In this document: in pieces, positions 1 to 7,281 of the stretch
Layout of the letters: each line of letters starts with the position of its first letter
Position numbering within the stretch: the first letter of the stretch is position 1
DNA from: Amycolatopsis thermalba
GTDB lineage: Bacteria > Actinomycetota > Actinomycetes > Mycobacteriales > Pseudonocardiaceae
DNA: 41,141 nt
Assembly (NCBI RefSeq): GCF_003385215.1
Contig: NZ_PQHW01000061.1
Location: forward strand, 1-41,141
Direction of reading: 5' to 3'
Position numbers and translations under genes: made by a program
The notes under the pieces: generated by a model
Told to the model about the DNA's origin: nothing
Database searches by the model: none
The model's input: the letters and a program-made list of their open reading frames with translations, nothing else

Positions 1-81
1 CTTCCGCCGCTGCACCCAGTTCCGCAACGTCTGTGCCTCATCAACGGACAAGGCCAACTCAGGCAGCTTCGGATTCGGCAT
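1..81 (-). CDS. IS630-type transposase, N-terminal fragment cut by window edge
   Basis: An open frame runs from an ATG at 81 leftwards out of the window. The 27 visible residues begin MPNPKLPELALSVDEAQTLR and continue NWVQRRK. The acidic/hydrophobic start followed by a 'D-E-x-x-x-L-x-x-W-x-x-R-R-K' helix resembles the N-terminal helix-turn-helix entry of IS630-family transposases, which often read 'LSxxExxxLxxWxRRRK'. The catalytic DDE domain lies outside the window. The gene points away from gntR, so the element's outer end should lie between 82 and about 125. The family call rests on a short N-terminus only and could be wrong. Confidence 0.5.
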   Translation of the reverse strand, partial: MPNPKLPELALSVDEAQTLRNWVQRRK

Positions 82-125
82 GCCGCACCCTACAGCTGAA
101 CTCGAATTAACGACTCAGGACACTA
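82..125. mobile_element. probable outer end of the IS630-type element
   Basis: This short AT-richer stretch lies between the transposase start and the 3' end of gntR, and it contrasts with the GC-rich DNA to its right. IS630 elements insert at TA, often inside CTAG. A CTAG lies at 123-126, and its complement supplies the TAG stop codon of gntR. It is an inference that the element ends here. The matching right-end inverted repeat is outside the window. Confidence 0.3.
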
Positions 126-797
126 GCCCTGCGACCACATCCCGATCTTCTCCAGGTGCGCGATGAGCCGGGCGCCGCTGTCCAGGACGTGCTTGCGGGT
201 CTCGGCCATCGCGGCTTCGACGTCGCCCCGGTGCAGCGCCCGCAGGAGCTTCTTGTGCGAGCGGACGGCTCCGAAGCGCCACTCGGCATCCGTGGAGTAG
301 AAGTGCTGCGGCAGGTACACCGAGACGTTGCGCAGCAGCCAGGACAGCTTGCGCGACTGGGCGACGAGGTTGATCGCGCGGTGGAACTCGTACTCCAGCC
401 GCTCCAGCTCGGCGGCGTCGGCGGCCTCGGCGGCGCGGAGGAGGTCGTCGTTGATCGCCGTGAACCGCTGCACGTCCTCGGCCGTGAGCCGGAGCGTGGC
501 GCGGCCGACCAGCGTGCACGCGAGATCGGACTGGACCGCGAACATGTCCTCGACGTCCTGTCGCGACAGTGGCTGCACGACGTACCCGCGGCGCGGTTCG
601 AGCTCGACCATGTCCTCCCCGCGCAGCGCGGCCAGCGCCTCGCGCACCGGGGTCACGCTCACCCCGAGGTCCGCCGCGATCTGGTCCAGCCGCAGGAACT
701 CCCCCGCGCGGACCTCACCCGACATGATCATGTTGCGCAGGTGCGCGGCCACCTCGTCGGCCAGCTGGGGCCGGCGGGTGAGACCGGATCGCGGCAT
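123..797 (-). CDS. GntR-family (FadR/FCD type) transcriptional regulator
   Basis: This 224-residue protein has an N-terminal winged helix at about residues 10-75. Its recognition region contains 'LGVSVTPVREALAAL', the hallmark of GntR proteins, followed by a wing ending 'RRGYVVQPLS'. Residues about 80-215 are an all-helical FCD ligand-binding domain with the expected metal/ligand histidine positions ('EFHRAINL', 'SHKKLLRAL'). The start ATG has a strong ribosome site (AGGAGG) just upstream. The gene is divergent from the MpaB-like oxygenase at 849, so it probably controls that gene and itself in response to a small carboxylate. The ligand cannot be read from sequence. Its stop codon lies in a CTAG that may be the IS target. 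Confidence 0.88.
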   Translation of the reverse strand: MPRSGLTRRPQLADEVAAHLRNMIMSGEVRAGEFLRLDQIAADLGVSVTPVREALAALRGEDMVELEPRRGYVVQPLSRQDVEDMFAVQSDLACTLVGRATLRLTAEDVQRFTAINDDLLRAAEAADAAELERLEYEFHRAINLVAQSRKLSWLLRNVSVYLPQHFYSTDAEWRFGAVRSHKKLLRALHRGDVEAAMAETRKHVLDSGARLIAHLEKIGMWSQG

Positions 798-813
798 CGT
801 GCCCTCCTTCTGT

Positions 814-834
814 CAGATATAGGATATTGGATAA
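814..834. promoter_or_regulatory. AT-rich divergent promoter/operator between gntR and the oxygenase
   Basis: The 51-bp gap between two divergent starts contains an island that is almost the only AT-rich DNA nearby, including AGATATAGGATATTGGATAAC-like sequence with two 'GATAT/GGATA' half-sites. It is positioned to hold both promoters and a GntR operator. The symmetry is imperfect, so the operator call is inference. A strong GAGGAGG ribosome site at 836-842 lies 6 nt before the oxygenase ATG. Confidence 0.45.
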
Positions 835-848
835 CGAGGAGGCTGGCG

Positions 849-1736
849 ATGACCGGATACTGGCTGCGCCGGATCGAGCGGTGCGACCCCGAGCGGGACC
901 ACCAGGAGATCTACCGCATCTCCATCGGCTTCGAGTTCCCGTGGGACTACCAGCGGGCCCTGGAGTTCGCGCTGTTCCGCACGTACTGCGTCCCGAGCAT
1001 CTCACACCTGCTCGCGGCGACGGGCGAGTTCGAGAAACGGCCGCAGAAGCGCTATGACGACACGGCCGTGCTGATGGCGGAGCTGGCGGAGCACGGGTAC
1101 GACTCGCCGCGCGGGCGGGAGGCGCTGAGCACGGTCAACCGGATGCACGGCCGGTACCGCATCAGCAACGACGACATGCTGTACGTGCTGTCGACGTTCG
1201 TCTACGACCCGATCGACTGGATCGACTCGTTCGGCTGGCGGCCGCTGCACGAGAACGAGCGCCAGGCGGCGTACTTCTACTTCCGGGAGGTCGGCAGGCG
1301 CATGGGGATCAAGGACATCCCCGGCGACTTCGACGCGTTCCGCAAGTTCAAGGACGCCTACGAGGAGGCGAACTTCGTATATTCGCCGGACAATCACCGG
1401 ATCGGGCGGTACACGCTGGACCTGTTCTGCGCGTGGTTTCCGAAGCCCCTGCGCCCGGCGGTGGCGATGGGCGCCAAGAGCCTGCTCGACGACCGGATGC
1501 TCGCGGCGTTCGGGTTCCGCCCGAGCCCGGCGTGGGTGGGCCGCGCGGCGCGGGCGGGACTGCGCGCGCGGGCCGCGGTGGGGCCGCTGCTGCCGCCGCG
1601 CCGGAAGTCGAAGCTGCTGAACTCGAAGGTCCGCAGCTACCCCGGCTACCCGAAGGGGTACTCACCGTCGGACCTCGGAGCACCCGAACCACCGGCGGAC
1701 ATCGACCCAGCCCTGCTGCGGCGCCGTGCGCGCTGA
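849..1736 (+). CDS. MpaB-like oxygenase (DUF2236 / rubber-oxygenase-type helical fold)
   Basis: This 295-residue protein resembles the ER-bound oxygenase MpaB/MpaB'/latex-clearing-protein superfamily, whose members bind heme in a helical fold. Visible blocks typical of the MpaB' branch are 'RTYCVPSISHLLAATGEF', 'KRYDDT', 'TVNRMHGRYRISNDDMLYV', 'LSTFVYDPIDW' and 'MGIKDIPGD'. The conserved His of 'NRMHGRY' is a candidate ligand. The start at 849 follows GAGGAGG with 6 nt spacing. A much longer open frame upstream is antisense to gntR and was rejected. No signal peptide is visible. The substrate is unknown. The divergent GntR is the likely regulator. The codons 'GTA TAT' near 1378 are unusual for this genome. 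Confidence 0.8.
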   Translation: MTGYWLRRIERCDPERDHQEIYRISIGFEFPWDYQRALEFALFRTYCVPSISHLLAATGEFEKRPQKRYDDTAVLMAELAEHGYDSPRGREALSTVNRMHGRYRISNDDMLYVLSTFVYDPIDWIDSFGWRPLHENERQAAYFYFREVGRRMGIKDIPGDFDAFRKFKDAYEEANFVYSPDNHRIGRYTLDLFCAWFPKPLRPAVAMGAKSLLDDRMLAAFGFRPSPAWVGRAARAGLRARAAVGPLLPPRRKSKLLNSKVRSYPGYPKGYSPSDLGAPEPPADIDPALLRRRAR

Positions 1737-1778
1737 GATCCGGTAACCGCGCGCAGGCGGCCTGGCCGGTCACATGTG

Positions 1779-1835
1779 ACCTGTATGCCGGAAGCGGCTC
1801 GCGGGAATGAGAGCCGCTTCCGGCATATATCAGGT
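1779..1835. terminator. long perfect hairpin, probable bidirectional terminator
   Basis: ATGCCGGAAGCGGCTC (1785-1800) and GAGCCGCTTCCGGCAT (1811-1826) are perfect 16-bp reverse complements around a 10-nt loop. Three more base pairs, including one G-T, extend the stem. ACCTG (1779-1783) and CAGGT (1831-1835) can pair outside it. It sits 43 nt after the oxygenase stop and about 140 nt after the end of the convergent acyl-CoA ligase, so it could terminate both. No long T run is present. Confidence 0.6.
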
Positions 1836-1973
1836 ACGAGTGGGCAGGCGTCCTCGACCTCGGGACGAGGCCGGGCAGTTCCGGGAGGCGCTTCCCGGAT
1901 TCCTGAGTGACTCAACTCCACCAGCGGCCCTGCGAAACCAGCGGCCACCCCACCGCATCCTCGGCCACCGCGC

Positions 1974-3671
1974 TCAGTCCCGGTACAGCGCCTCGATCTC
2001 GTGGGCGAACCGGTCGTGCAGTACGCGGCGCTTCAGCTTCAGCGTGGGCGTCAGCTCGCCCGACTCCGGGGACCACGCCTCGGGCAGGATGGAGTGCTTC
2101 TTGATCTGCTCGGCGCGCGCCAGTTGGCCGTTCACCGCCGCGACGAGCTTCGACATCTCCTCTCGCACCGCCGGGTGGCCGGCCAGGTAGGCGAGGCTCC
2201 CGCTGATCCCGCGCGCCTTCGCCCAGGCCGGGGCCGCCTCCTCGTCCAGGGCGATCAGCGCCGTCAGGTACGGCCGCCCCTCCCCGACCGCGACCGCGTG
2301 CCCCACCAGCGGGTGCGCCTTCAGCAGCCCCTCGATCTTGGTCGGCGCCACGTTCTTGCCGCTGGAGGTGATGATCAGCTCCTTCTTGCGGTCGGTGATC
2401 GTCAGGTAGCCGTCCTCGTCGAGGTTGCCGATGTCCCCCGTCGCGAGCCAGCCGTCCGCGTCGGTCACCTTCTCGACCGTGCCGTCGGCCCGCAGGTACC
2501 CGGAGAACACGATCGGGCCGCGCACGAAGATCTCGCCGTCCCCGGCGATCCGCAGCTCGACCCCGGGCAGCGGCCGCCCGACCGTCCCCGGCTTCGCCGC
2601 GCCCGGGATGTTCGCCGTGGCACATCCGGTGGTCTCGCTCATCCCCCACACCTCGTGCACGTCGATCCCCGCGCTCGCCAGGAACTCCCGCACCGGCGCG
2701 GGCAGCGGCGCCGAACCGCTGCCCGGCCACTGCAGCCCGTCGAGACCGAGCTGCGTCAGGATCGCGCCGCGCTGGTCCTCCGGCGTCGCCGCGAAAGCCG
2801 CCTGCAGCGCGGCCGCCAGCTTCTCCCACACCCGCGGCACTCCGAAGAACGACGGCGGCCGCACCCGGGCGAGCGTGGTCACCGCCTGCGCCGGCTCCGG
2901 GCAGATGTGCACGTGCGACGCCTTGTACAGCGCGCGATAGATCGCCAGTTCCCGCTCGGCGATGTGCGCGAGCGGCAGGTAGGCGATCGTCGGCGCGTGG
3001 TCGGCCATCGGCACCAGCCGGTCCAGCGCGACGGCCTCATATATGACGTTGTAGTGCGTCAGGACGACGCCCTTCGGATCGCCGGTGGTGCCCGAGGTGT
3101 ACATCATGCCGACCGGCTCGTGCGGCTCGATCGCGTCGGTGAACCCCTCGAAGGCGGCCGGGTCCGCCCGGTGCGCCGCCGTGCCGCGCCGCAGCACGTC
3201 CGCCCAGTGCACGAACCGGCTGTCCCCAGGCAGCTCGACGTCCTCCAGCACCACGACGTGCCGCAGCGCCGGTAGATCACCGAGGACGGGGCGCCACCGG
3301 TCCAGCTCGGCGGCACCCTCCAGGACGACGACCGTCGCGGCGGAATGCCGTGCCACATATCTGATCTGCTCGGTGCTCAACGTGTGGTAGGCGGTGCACG
3401 GCAGCGCTCGCAGGTGGGCGGCGGCGAGGTCGGTGACCCAGTGCTCGGGGCGGCTGGACATCATGATCAGCAGGCGCTCGCCCGGCGCGAGACCCAGCCG
3501 CGCCAGGCCGTGCGCGAACCCGGCAACCTGGTTCCGCAGGTTCGACCAGGTGACGGTGTCCTCGCCGGTGGTCAGCGCGGGCTCGCCGGCGAACCGTTCG
3601 GCATTCCGCCGCAGCAGCCCGGGGACGGTCAGCTTGGCGGCCTCCGCCGCACACTCCTGCGCAAGGTCCAT
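1974..3671 (-). CDS. long-chain fatty acyl-CoA ligase (FadD15-like AMP-forming synthetase)
   Basis: This 565-residue protein of the ANL superfamily would activate a carboxylic acid to acyl-AMP and then acyl-CoA. The P-loop signature 'YTSGTTGDPKG' is at residues 191-201. The later motif 'GWLATGDIGNLDEDGYL' precedes the hinge 'TDRKKELI' and 'SGKNVAPTKIE'. The C-terminal catalytic lysine region is 'LTPTLKLKR'. The length and 'PLAHIAERE' block match the long-chain FadD15/FACS branch. The start at 3671 was chosen over an ATG 42 nt upstream because GAGGAG lies 5 nt before it. It is divergent from a TetR regulator across a large inverted repeat, so that repressor probably controls it. Chain-length specificity is unknown. 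Confidence 0.9.
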   Translation of the reverse strand: MDLAQECAAEAAKLTVPGLLRRNAERFAGEPALTTGEDTVTWSNLRNQVAGFAHGLARLGLAPGERLLIMMSSRPEHWVTDLAAAHLRALPCTAYHTLSTEQIRYVARHSAATVVVLEGAAELDRWRPVLGDLPALRHVVVLEDVELPGDSRFVHWADVLRRGTAAHRADPAAFEGFTDAIEPHEPVGMMYTSGTTGDPKGVVLTHYNVIYEAVALDRLVPMADHAPTIAYLPLAHIAERELAIYRALYKASHVHICPEPAQAVTTLARVRPPSFFGVPRVWEKLAAALQAAFAATPEDQRGAILTQLGLDGLQWPGSGSAPLPAPVREFLASAGIDVHEVWGMSETTGCATANIPGAAKPGTVGRPLPGVELRIAGDGEIFVRGPIVFSGYLRADGTVEKVTDADGWLATGDIGNLDEDGYLTITDRKKELIITSSGKNVAPTKIEGLLKAHPLVGHAVAVGEGRPYLTALIALDEEAAPAWAKARGISGSLAYLAGHPAVREEMSKLVAAVNGQLARAEQIKKHSILPEAWSPESGELTPTLKLKRRVLHDRFAHEIEALYRD

Positions 3672-3691
3672 GCTCGCTCCTCGTTGATCCG

Positions 3692-3735
3692 CATAACCGG
3701 CGTTACGTATCATGCGTTACGTAACAGTGGTTATG
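3692..3735. promoter_or_regulatory. nested inverted-repeat operator between acyl-CoA ligase and TetR
   Basis: The arm CATAACCGGCGTTACGTA (3692-3709) matches the reverse complement of 3718-3735 (CATAACCACTGTTACGTA) at 15 of 18 positions, with an 8-nt spacer. Nested inside it is a perfect 10-bp palindrome GTTACGTAAC (3716-3725). Its core GTTACGTA is also present 14 bp to the left (3702-3709). Two symmetric half-operators in a divergent promoter are what a TetR dimer, or a pair of dimers, would bind. Confidence 0.75.
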
Positions 3736-3752
3736 GAAGAGGGTGCGGGACG

Positions 3753-4364
3753 ATGGCACGGCGAATTCGCGATCCGCAGTCGCGCGACCAGCTGGTCGAC
3801 GCGGCGTGGCGGCTGGTCGCCGCCCACGGCCCCAACGACACCACCCTGCGCGCGGTGGCCGCCGAAGCCGGCGTGACGACGGGCTCGGTGACGCACTACT
3901 TCGCCGACAAGGCCGAGCTGATGGACGCGGTGCTGCGGCACAACGCGGCGGTCGCCTCGGCGCGGGTGCTCGCCGCGATCGGCTCCAAGCGCGGGCTGGC
4001 CGCCGCCGAGGCCGCGACGCTCGCGCTGCTGCCGCTGGACGAGGTCCGGTTCCGCTGCTGGCAGATCTGGCTCGCGTTCTGGTCGCACGATCCCGGGCAG
4101 GTGCGGGAAGGCGGGTTCGGCGAGGGCTACCGCGACTGGGCCGAACGGGTGGAAGCGCACCTGGCCGAGGCCGTCGAGGACGGGGAGTTACCGCGCGGAC
4201 TGGATCTGCGGTACGAGGTGCACGTGCTGGGGACGCTCGTCGCCGGGACCGGGCTGCTGGCGGGGTCCGATGAAATTGGGCGGGCTCGGTTGCGGAAGCG
4301 CGCGAAGCGGGTTTTTGGGGAGCATTTCGCGGGGTTGGCTGCTCGGGTTGGAGTGGACGTGTAG
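3753..4364 (+). CDS. TetR-family regulator (BetI-like), probable repressor of the acyl-CoA ligase
   Basis: This 203-residue protein has a TetR helix-turn-helix at residues about 27-55, reading 'TTLRAVAAEAGVTTGSVTHY' then 'FADKAEL'. The rest is a helical ligand-binding domain of the BetI-like C-terminal type ('CWQIWLAFWSHDP', 'EVHVLGTLVAGTGLL'). The ATG at 3753 was taken as start although its ribosome site is weak (GGGTGCGGG). An ATG at 3733 is out of frame. It is divergent from the acyl-CoA ligase and shares the symmetric operator at 3692-3735, which implies autoregulation and control of the ligase, perhaps with acyl-CoA as inducer. The ligand is a guess. Confidence 0.87.
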   Translation: MARRIRDPQSRDQLVDAAWRLVAAHGPNDTTLRAVAAEAGVTTGSVTHYFADKAELMDAVLRHNAAVASARVLAAIGSKRGLAAAEAATLALLPLDEVRFRCWQIWLAFWSHDPGQVREGGFGEGYRDWAERVEAHLAEAVEDGELPRGLDLRYEVHVLGTLVAGTGLLAGSDEIGRARLRKRAKRVFGEHFAGLAARVGVDV

Positions 4365-4462
4365 GCGCTACGCGGGTGTTTGCGCTGCGCGCGGCTGGAA
4401 GCGCCGGCTTCGCTTCGCTACGCCCCGATTGGGTGCCCTCCCGAACCCGATCTCTCAGTGTT
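4365..4462. other. start of a 450-bp non-coding stretch
   Basis: Between the tetR stop (4364) and the dhaL stop (4818) no frame has convincing coding character. The part up to 4462 shows nothing I can name. The rest holds the hairpin, the 56-bp repeat and the terminator listed separately. Confidence 0.5.
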
Positions 4463-4524
4463 CGGTTGCCGAGAAGCGGCGTCAAGGCTGGAAAGAGTAC
4501 CTTGACCCCGCTGCTCGGCAACCG
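4463..4524. repeat. 25-bp-arm near-perfect inverted repeat
   Basis: The left arm (4463-4487) starts CGGTTGCCGAG and ends GTCAAGG. The right arm (4500-4524) is its reverse complement at 23 of 25 positions, with a 12-nt loop. The arm is too long and even for an ordinary terminator, and the two mismatches are isolated. It lies between the convergent tetR and dhaL genes, so it may act as a bidirectional terminator. It could also be a dispersed palindromic (REP/MITE-like) element. Confidence 0.65.
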
Positions 4525-4570
4525 ATGTGGGCTGGGGACCGGGTGCGGGAGGCGGAGTGGTTCGGGGGGT

Positions 4571-4712
4571 TGTTGCTTTGCGTTGCCGGGTGGCGGTTTG
4601 CCGGTGCGGCGGGCGGCTTGACGAGGTGCGGCGTTGTGTTGCCGGGCGGTGATTTGCCGGTGCGGCGGGCAGCTCGGCGAGGCGCGGCGTTGTGTTGCCG
4701 GGCAATGATCGC
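4571..4712. repeat. imperfect tandem repeat, 56-bp period, about 2.5 copies
   Basis: The phrase GTTGCCGGG recurs with its last base at 4590, 4646 and 4702, exactly 56 bp apart. It is followed by 'TTTGCCGGTGCGGCGGGC' in the first two copies and by a truncated third copy. Copies differ by scattered substitutions. The period is not a multiple of three, so it is not a protein repeat. Confidence 0.6.
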
Positions 4713-4778
4713 CAGCCAGCGATTCCCCACACGGCCTGGCCGGGCTCGCGGCATCGCAGGCACCGGGACTGTGGCGGA

Positions 4779-4811
4779 GTGGTGCGGCCGCACCCCATGT
4801 GGCCGCACCAC
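4779..4811 (-). terminator. hairpin downstream of dhaL, probable terminator
   Basis: GTGGTGCGGCC (4779-4789) and GGCCGCACCAC (4801-4811) form a perfect 11-bp stem with an 11-nt loop. On the minus strand it begins 6 nt after the dhaL stop codon, the expected place for a transcript-end hairpin. There is no T tract, as is usual in very GC-rich actinomycetes. Confidence 0.65.
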
Positions 4812-4817
4812 CCCGGG

Positions 4818-5414
4818 CTATTCGGTGGCGGCTTCGAAGAACCAGGCGACCGTCAGCGCGCCGGGATCCGTCACGCCGCGCGCGTGTTCCCCGACGTAGC
4901 TGGCCCGGCCGCGCTTCGCCAGCAGTTGCTCCGTCGAGCGGGCTCCCGCGTCCGCCGCGGCGGCCGCTTCCTTCAGCGCGGTTTCCACGTCGGCGTTGCG
5001 CTCCGCCGCCGCCGCCAGCGCCTGCGCCGCCGGCACCATCGCGTCCACCATCGTCTTGTGGCCCACCTCGGCTCCGCCCAGGCGGCGCACCGTCGCCTCC
5101 GCCTCGCCGGCCGCGGCCGCCAGGCTCCGCGGCGTCACCTCGTCGCCCAGGCCCTTGGCGAACTCCCGGAACCACATGCCGAACAACGGACCGCTGGTGC
5201 CACCGGTGTTGAGGAACGCGTCCGACACCGCGGTGAACACCGCACCGGGCGTTCGCGGGTCGTCGGCGGCCAGGTTCGCCCGCACCTTCCCCAGGGCCGA
5301 CCGGAGGTTGGTGCCGTAGTCGCCGTCACCGGCGCGGCGGTCCAGCTCCGTCAGCTCGGCGCCGCGCTCGTCGATGACGGCGGCGAACCGCTCGATCCAC
5401 GCACGAGTGTCCAC
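4818..5414 (-). CDS. dhaL: dihydroxyacetone kinase subunit DhaL (nucleotide-binding)
   Basis: This 198-residue protein matches the DhaL/DAK2 fold that holds the Mg-nucleotide used to phosphorylate dihydroxyacetone on DhaK. The Mg-binding aspartates are in 'DRRAGDGDYGTNL' (about residues 25-37). The nucleotide-loop motif 'NTGGTSGPLFG' follows at 69-79, then 'GHKTMVDAMVPA'. I chose the GTG at 5414 because AAGGAG lies 6 nt upstream. A GTG at 5429 overlapping the dhaK stop is possible. It lies 11 nt downstream of dhaK and is surely co-transcribed. No DhaM phosphotransferase gene is in the window, so the phosphate donor (bound ADP with PTS, or free ATP) is undecided. Confidence 0.92.
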   Translation of the reverse strand: MDTRAWIERFAAVIDERGAELTELDRRAGDGDYGTNLRSALGKVRANLAADDPRTPGAVFTAVSDAFLNTGGTSGPLFGMWFREFAKGLGDEVTPRSLAAAAGEAEATVRRLGGAEVGHKTMVDAMVPAAQALAAAAERNADVETALKEAAAAADAGARSTEQLLAKRGRASYVGEHARGVTDPGALTVAWFFEAATE

Positions 5415-5425
5415 AATGGTCTCCT

Positions 5426-6424
5426 TCACCAGGTCAGGGCCGCGGTGCGGACGGGCGCGTCCCACAGGGCCAGCAGTTCGTCGTCGGCGCGCAGCAGCGT
5501 GATCGAGCAGCCCCGCATGTCCAGCGCGGTCACGTACGACCCGACCAGCGCACGGCCGATCCGCACACCCAAGCCGTCCAGGAACCGGCCCAGCTCGCGG
5601 TGCACCACCGACAACTCCAGACCGTGCGTCGCGCCCAGGCCGTTGACGATCGCGATCACCTCGTCACCCCGGTCCAGGCCCAGCGCGGCCACCAGCGGCT
5701 TGGTCAGATCGGCCACCAGTTCCCGCACCGGCGCGTACGGGCGCCGCCCCACCCCGTGCTCGCCGTGGATGCCGACCCCGAACTCGATCTCGCCGTCCGG
5801 CAGGTCGAACGACGGCCGGTCCTGACCCGGCTGCGTGCACGCCGCCAGCGCCAGCGCCATCGTGCGCGCCGACGACACGATCCGCTCCCCCAGCGCGGCC
5901 AGCTCGTCCAGCGACGCGCCGTTCTCCGCCGCCGCGCCGCAGATCTTCTCCACCGCCACGACCGCCGCCGTGCCGCGACGGCCGGGCGCGCCGTCCTCCT
6001 GGCCGTCGGTGGCGAGGTCGTCGTCGACGAGGACGGTCCGCGTCTCGATGCCGTCGTCGGCGGCCAGCTCGGCGGCGATGCGGAAGTTCAGCACGTCACC
6101 GGTGTAGTTCTTGACGACCAGCAGCACCCCGCGGCCCCGGTCCGCGGCGGCGATGGCCGCGCGGATCTGGAACGCCGTCGGGCTGGCGAACACCGCGCCC
6201 GGCACGGCGGCGTCCAGCATGCCGGCGCCGACGAAACCGGTGTGCAGCGGCTCGTGCCCGGAGCCGCCGCCGGAGACCAGCGCGACCTTGTCCGCCTGCC
6301 GCGCGCGGACCACGTACGCCGGGTCCTCGTGGTAGCGGACCAGGTCCGGATGCGCCCGCTGGAGCCCCTCCAGCGCCTCCCGCACGAAATCGTCCGGATC
6401 GTTCACGAGCTGGCGAACCGCCAT
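5426..6424 (-). CDS. dhaK: dihydroxyacetone kinase subunit DhaK (substrate-binding)
   Basis: This 332-residue protein has the full DhaK length and motifs. 'GGGSGHEP' (52-59) begins the substrate site and 'NYTGDVLNF' (106-114) follows. 'GIHGEHG' carries the histidine (His220) that forms a covalent hemiaminal with dihydroxyacetone in known DhaK proteins. The ATG has GGAGG about 6 nt upstream. dhaK and dhaL form one minus-strand operon divergent from an IclR regulator at 6532, with a 17-bp palindrome between them. Related actinobacterial enzymes can act on erythrulose or other ketoses, so the substrate is not certain. Confidence 0.94.
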   Translation of the reverse strand: MAVRQLVNDPDDFVREALEGLQRAHPDLVRYHEDPAYVVRARQADKVALVSGGGSGHEPLHTGFVGAGMLDAAVPGAVFASPTAFQIRAAIAAADRGRGVLLVVKNYTGDVLNFRIAAELAADDGIETRTVLVDDDLATDGQEDGAPGRRGTAAVVAVEKICGAAAENGASLDELAALGERIVSSARTMALALAACTQPGQDRPSFDLPDGEIEFGVGIHGEHGVGRRPYAPVRELVADLTKPLVAALGLDRGDEVIAIVNGLGATHGLELSVVHRELGRFLDGLGVRIGRALVGSYVTALDMRGCSITLLRADDELLALWDAPVRTAALTW

Positions 6425-6451
6425 GCCACCCCTCCGTCATCGTCGACCATC

Positions 6452-6468
6452 ATTCGACATTGTCGAAT
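6452..6468. promoter_or_regulatory. perfect 17-bp palindrome, probable IclR operator
   Basis: ATTCGACA-T-TGTCGAAT is a perfect odd palindrome in the 107-bp gap between dhaK and iclR. IclR-family dimers bind short AT-flanked palindromes of this size. It is 28 nt upstream of the dhaK start, overlapping where the dhaK promoter should lie, which suits repression. Confidence 0.7.
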
Positions 6469-6531
6469 CGCGTACGAAGATAGAACGGCGGGCGGCTGTT
6501 GTAAAGTGCTGGCGGGCAGGAGGGTGCACCG

Positions 6532-7275
6532 ATGATCCAGTCCGTCGACCGGGCGGTCCGCGTGCTCGCCGTGCTGCAGGCGGAACGGCGGCTGAGCCTG
6601 TCCGAGATCGCGGCCCGGCTGGGGCTGGCGCCGTCCACGGTGCACGGCATCATCAAAACGTTGCAGGCCCACGGCCTGGTGCTGCAGGACCGCGGCTCGG
6701 CCCGCTACCGGCTCGGGCCCGCCGTGCTCAAGCTGGGCAACGTCTACCTGGACACCCTCGAACTGCGGTCCCGCTCGCTGACCTGGGCGGCCGAGCTGGC
6801 GCGCACGACCGGGTTCGCGGTGCGGACCGGGGTGCTGCTGCCGGGCGAGGTGATGATCGTGCACCACGAGCCGCGCCCGGACGGCTCCCGCCAGATGCCG
6901 GAGGTCGGGATCGTCATCCCGGCGCACGCGAGCGCGCTCGGCAAGGCGATGCTGGCCTGGTCCCCGGACCTCGCGCCGGAACCGCTGCGCAGCATGACCC
7001 GGGACACCGTCACCGACCCGGCGGAGCTGGCCGCGCACCTGGCCCAGGTGCGCGGCGAGGCGCTGGCGACCGAGGTGGAGGAGGCGGTGATCGGCGAATG
7101 CTGCGTGGCCGCGCCGATCTTCGACGCCGCCCACGACATCGCCGGGGCGATCGGCGTGGTGGTGCCGATGACCGACTGGCCGGCCGGCCCCGCGGTGCCG
7201 AGCGCGGTGCGGGAGGCGGCGCGGGCGATCTCCCGCGAGCTGGGCGCGCCGTCCTGGCCGCCGGCGCAGGCATGA
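6532..7275 (+). CDS. IclR-family regulator of the dha operon
   Basis: This 247-residue IclR protein has an N-terminal winged helix at about residues 5-65 ('LSLSEIAARLGLAPSTVHGI'). A C-terminal effector domain follows, with 'HASALGKAMLA' and the Cys-containing 'GECCVAAPIFD' segment typical of the family. GGAGGG lies upstream of the ATG. It is divergent from dhaK-dhaL with a perfect palindrome between, so it most likely controls them. The glycerol operon of Streptomyces is controlled by the IclR-type GylR, which makes a triose or polyol effector plausible but unproven. Confidence 0.9.
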   Translation: MIQSVDRAVRVLAVLQAERRLSLSEIAARLGLAPSTVHGIIKTLQAHGLVLQDRGSARYRLGPAVLKLGNVYLDTLELRSRSLTWAAELARTTGFAVRTGVLLPGEVMIVHHEPRPDGSRQMPEVGIVIPAHASALGKAMLAWSPDLAPEPLRSMTRDTVTDPAELAAHLAQVRGEALATEVEEAVIGECCVAAPIFDAAHDIAGAIGVVVPMTDWPAGPAVPSAVREAARAISRELGAPSWPPAQA

Positions 7276-7281
7276 TCACGC

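Noticed and set aside
156..1736. 526-codon version of the MpaB-like gene starting at 156
   Set aside because: The first two thirds of the extension is antisense to gntR and then crosses the promoter; the ATG at 849 has a strong ribosome site.
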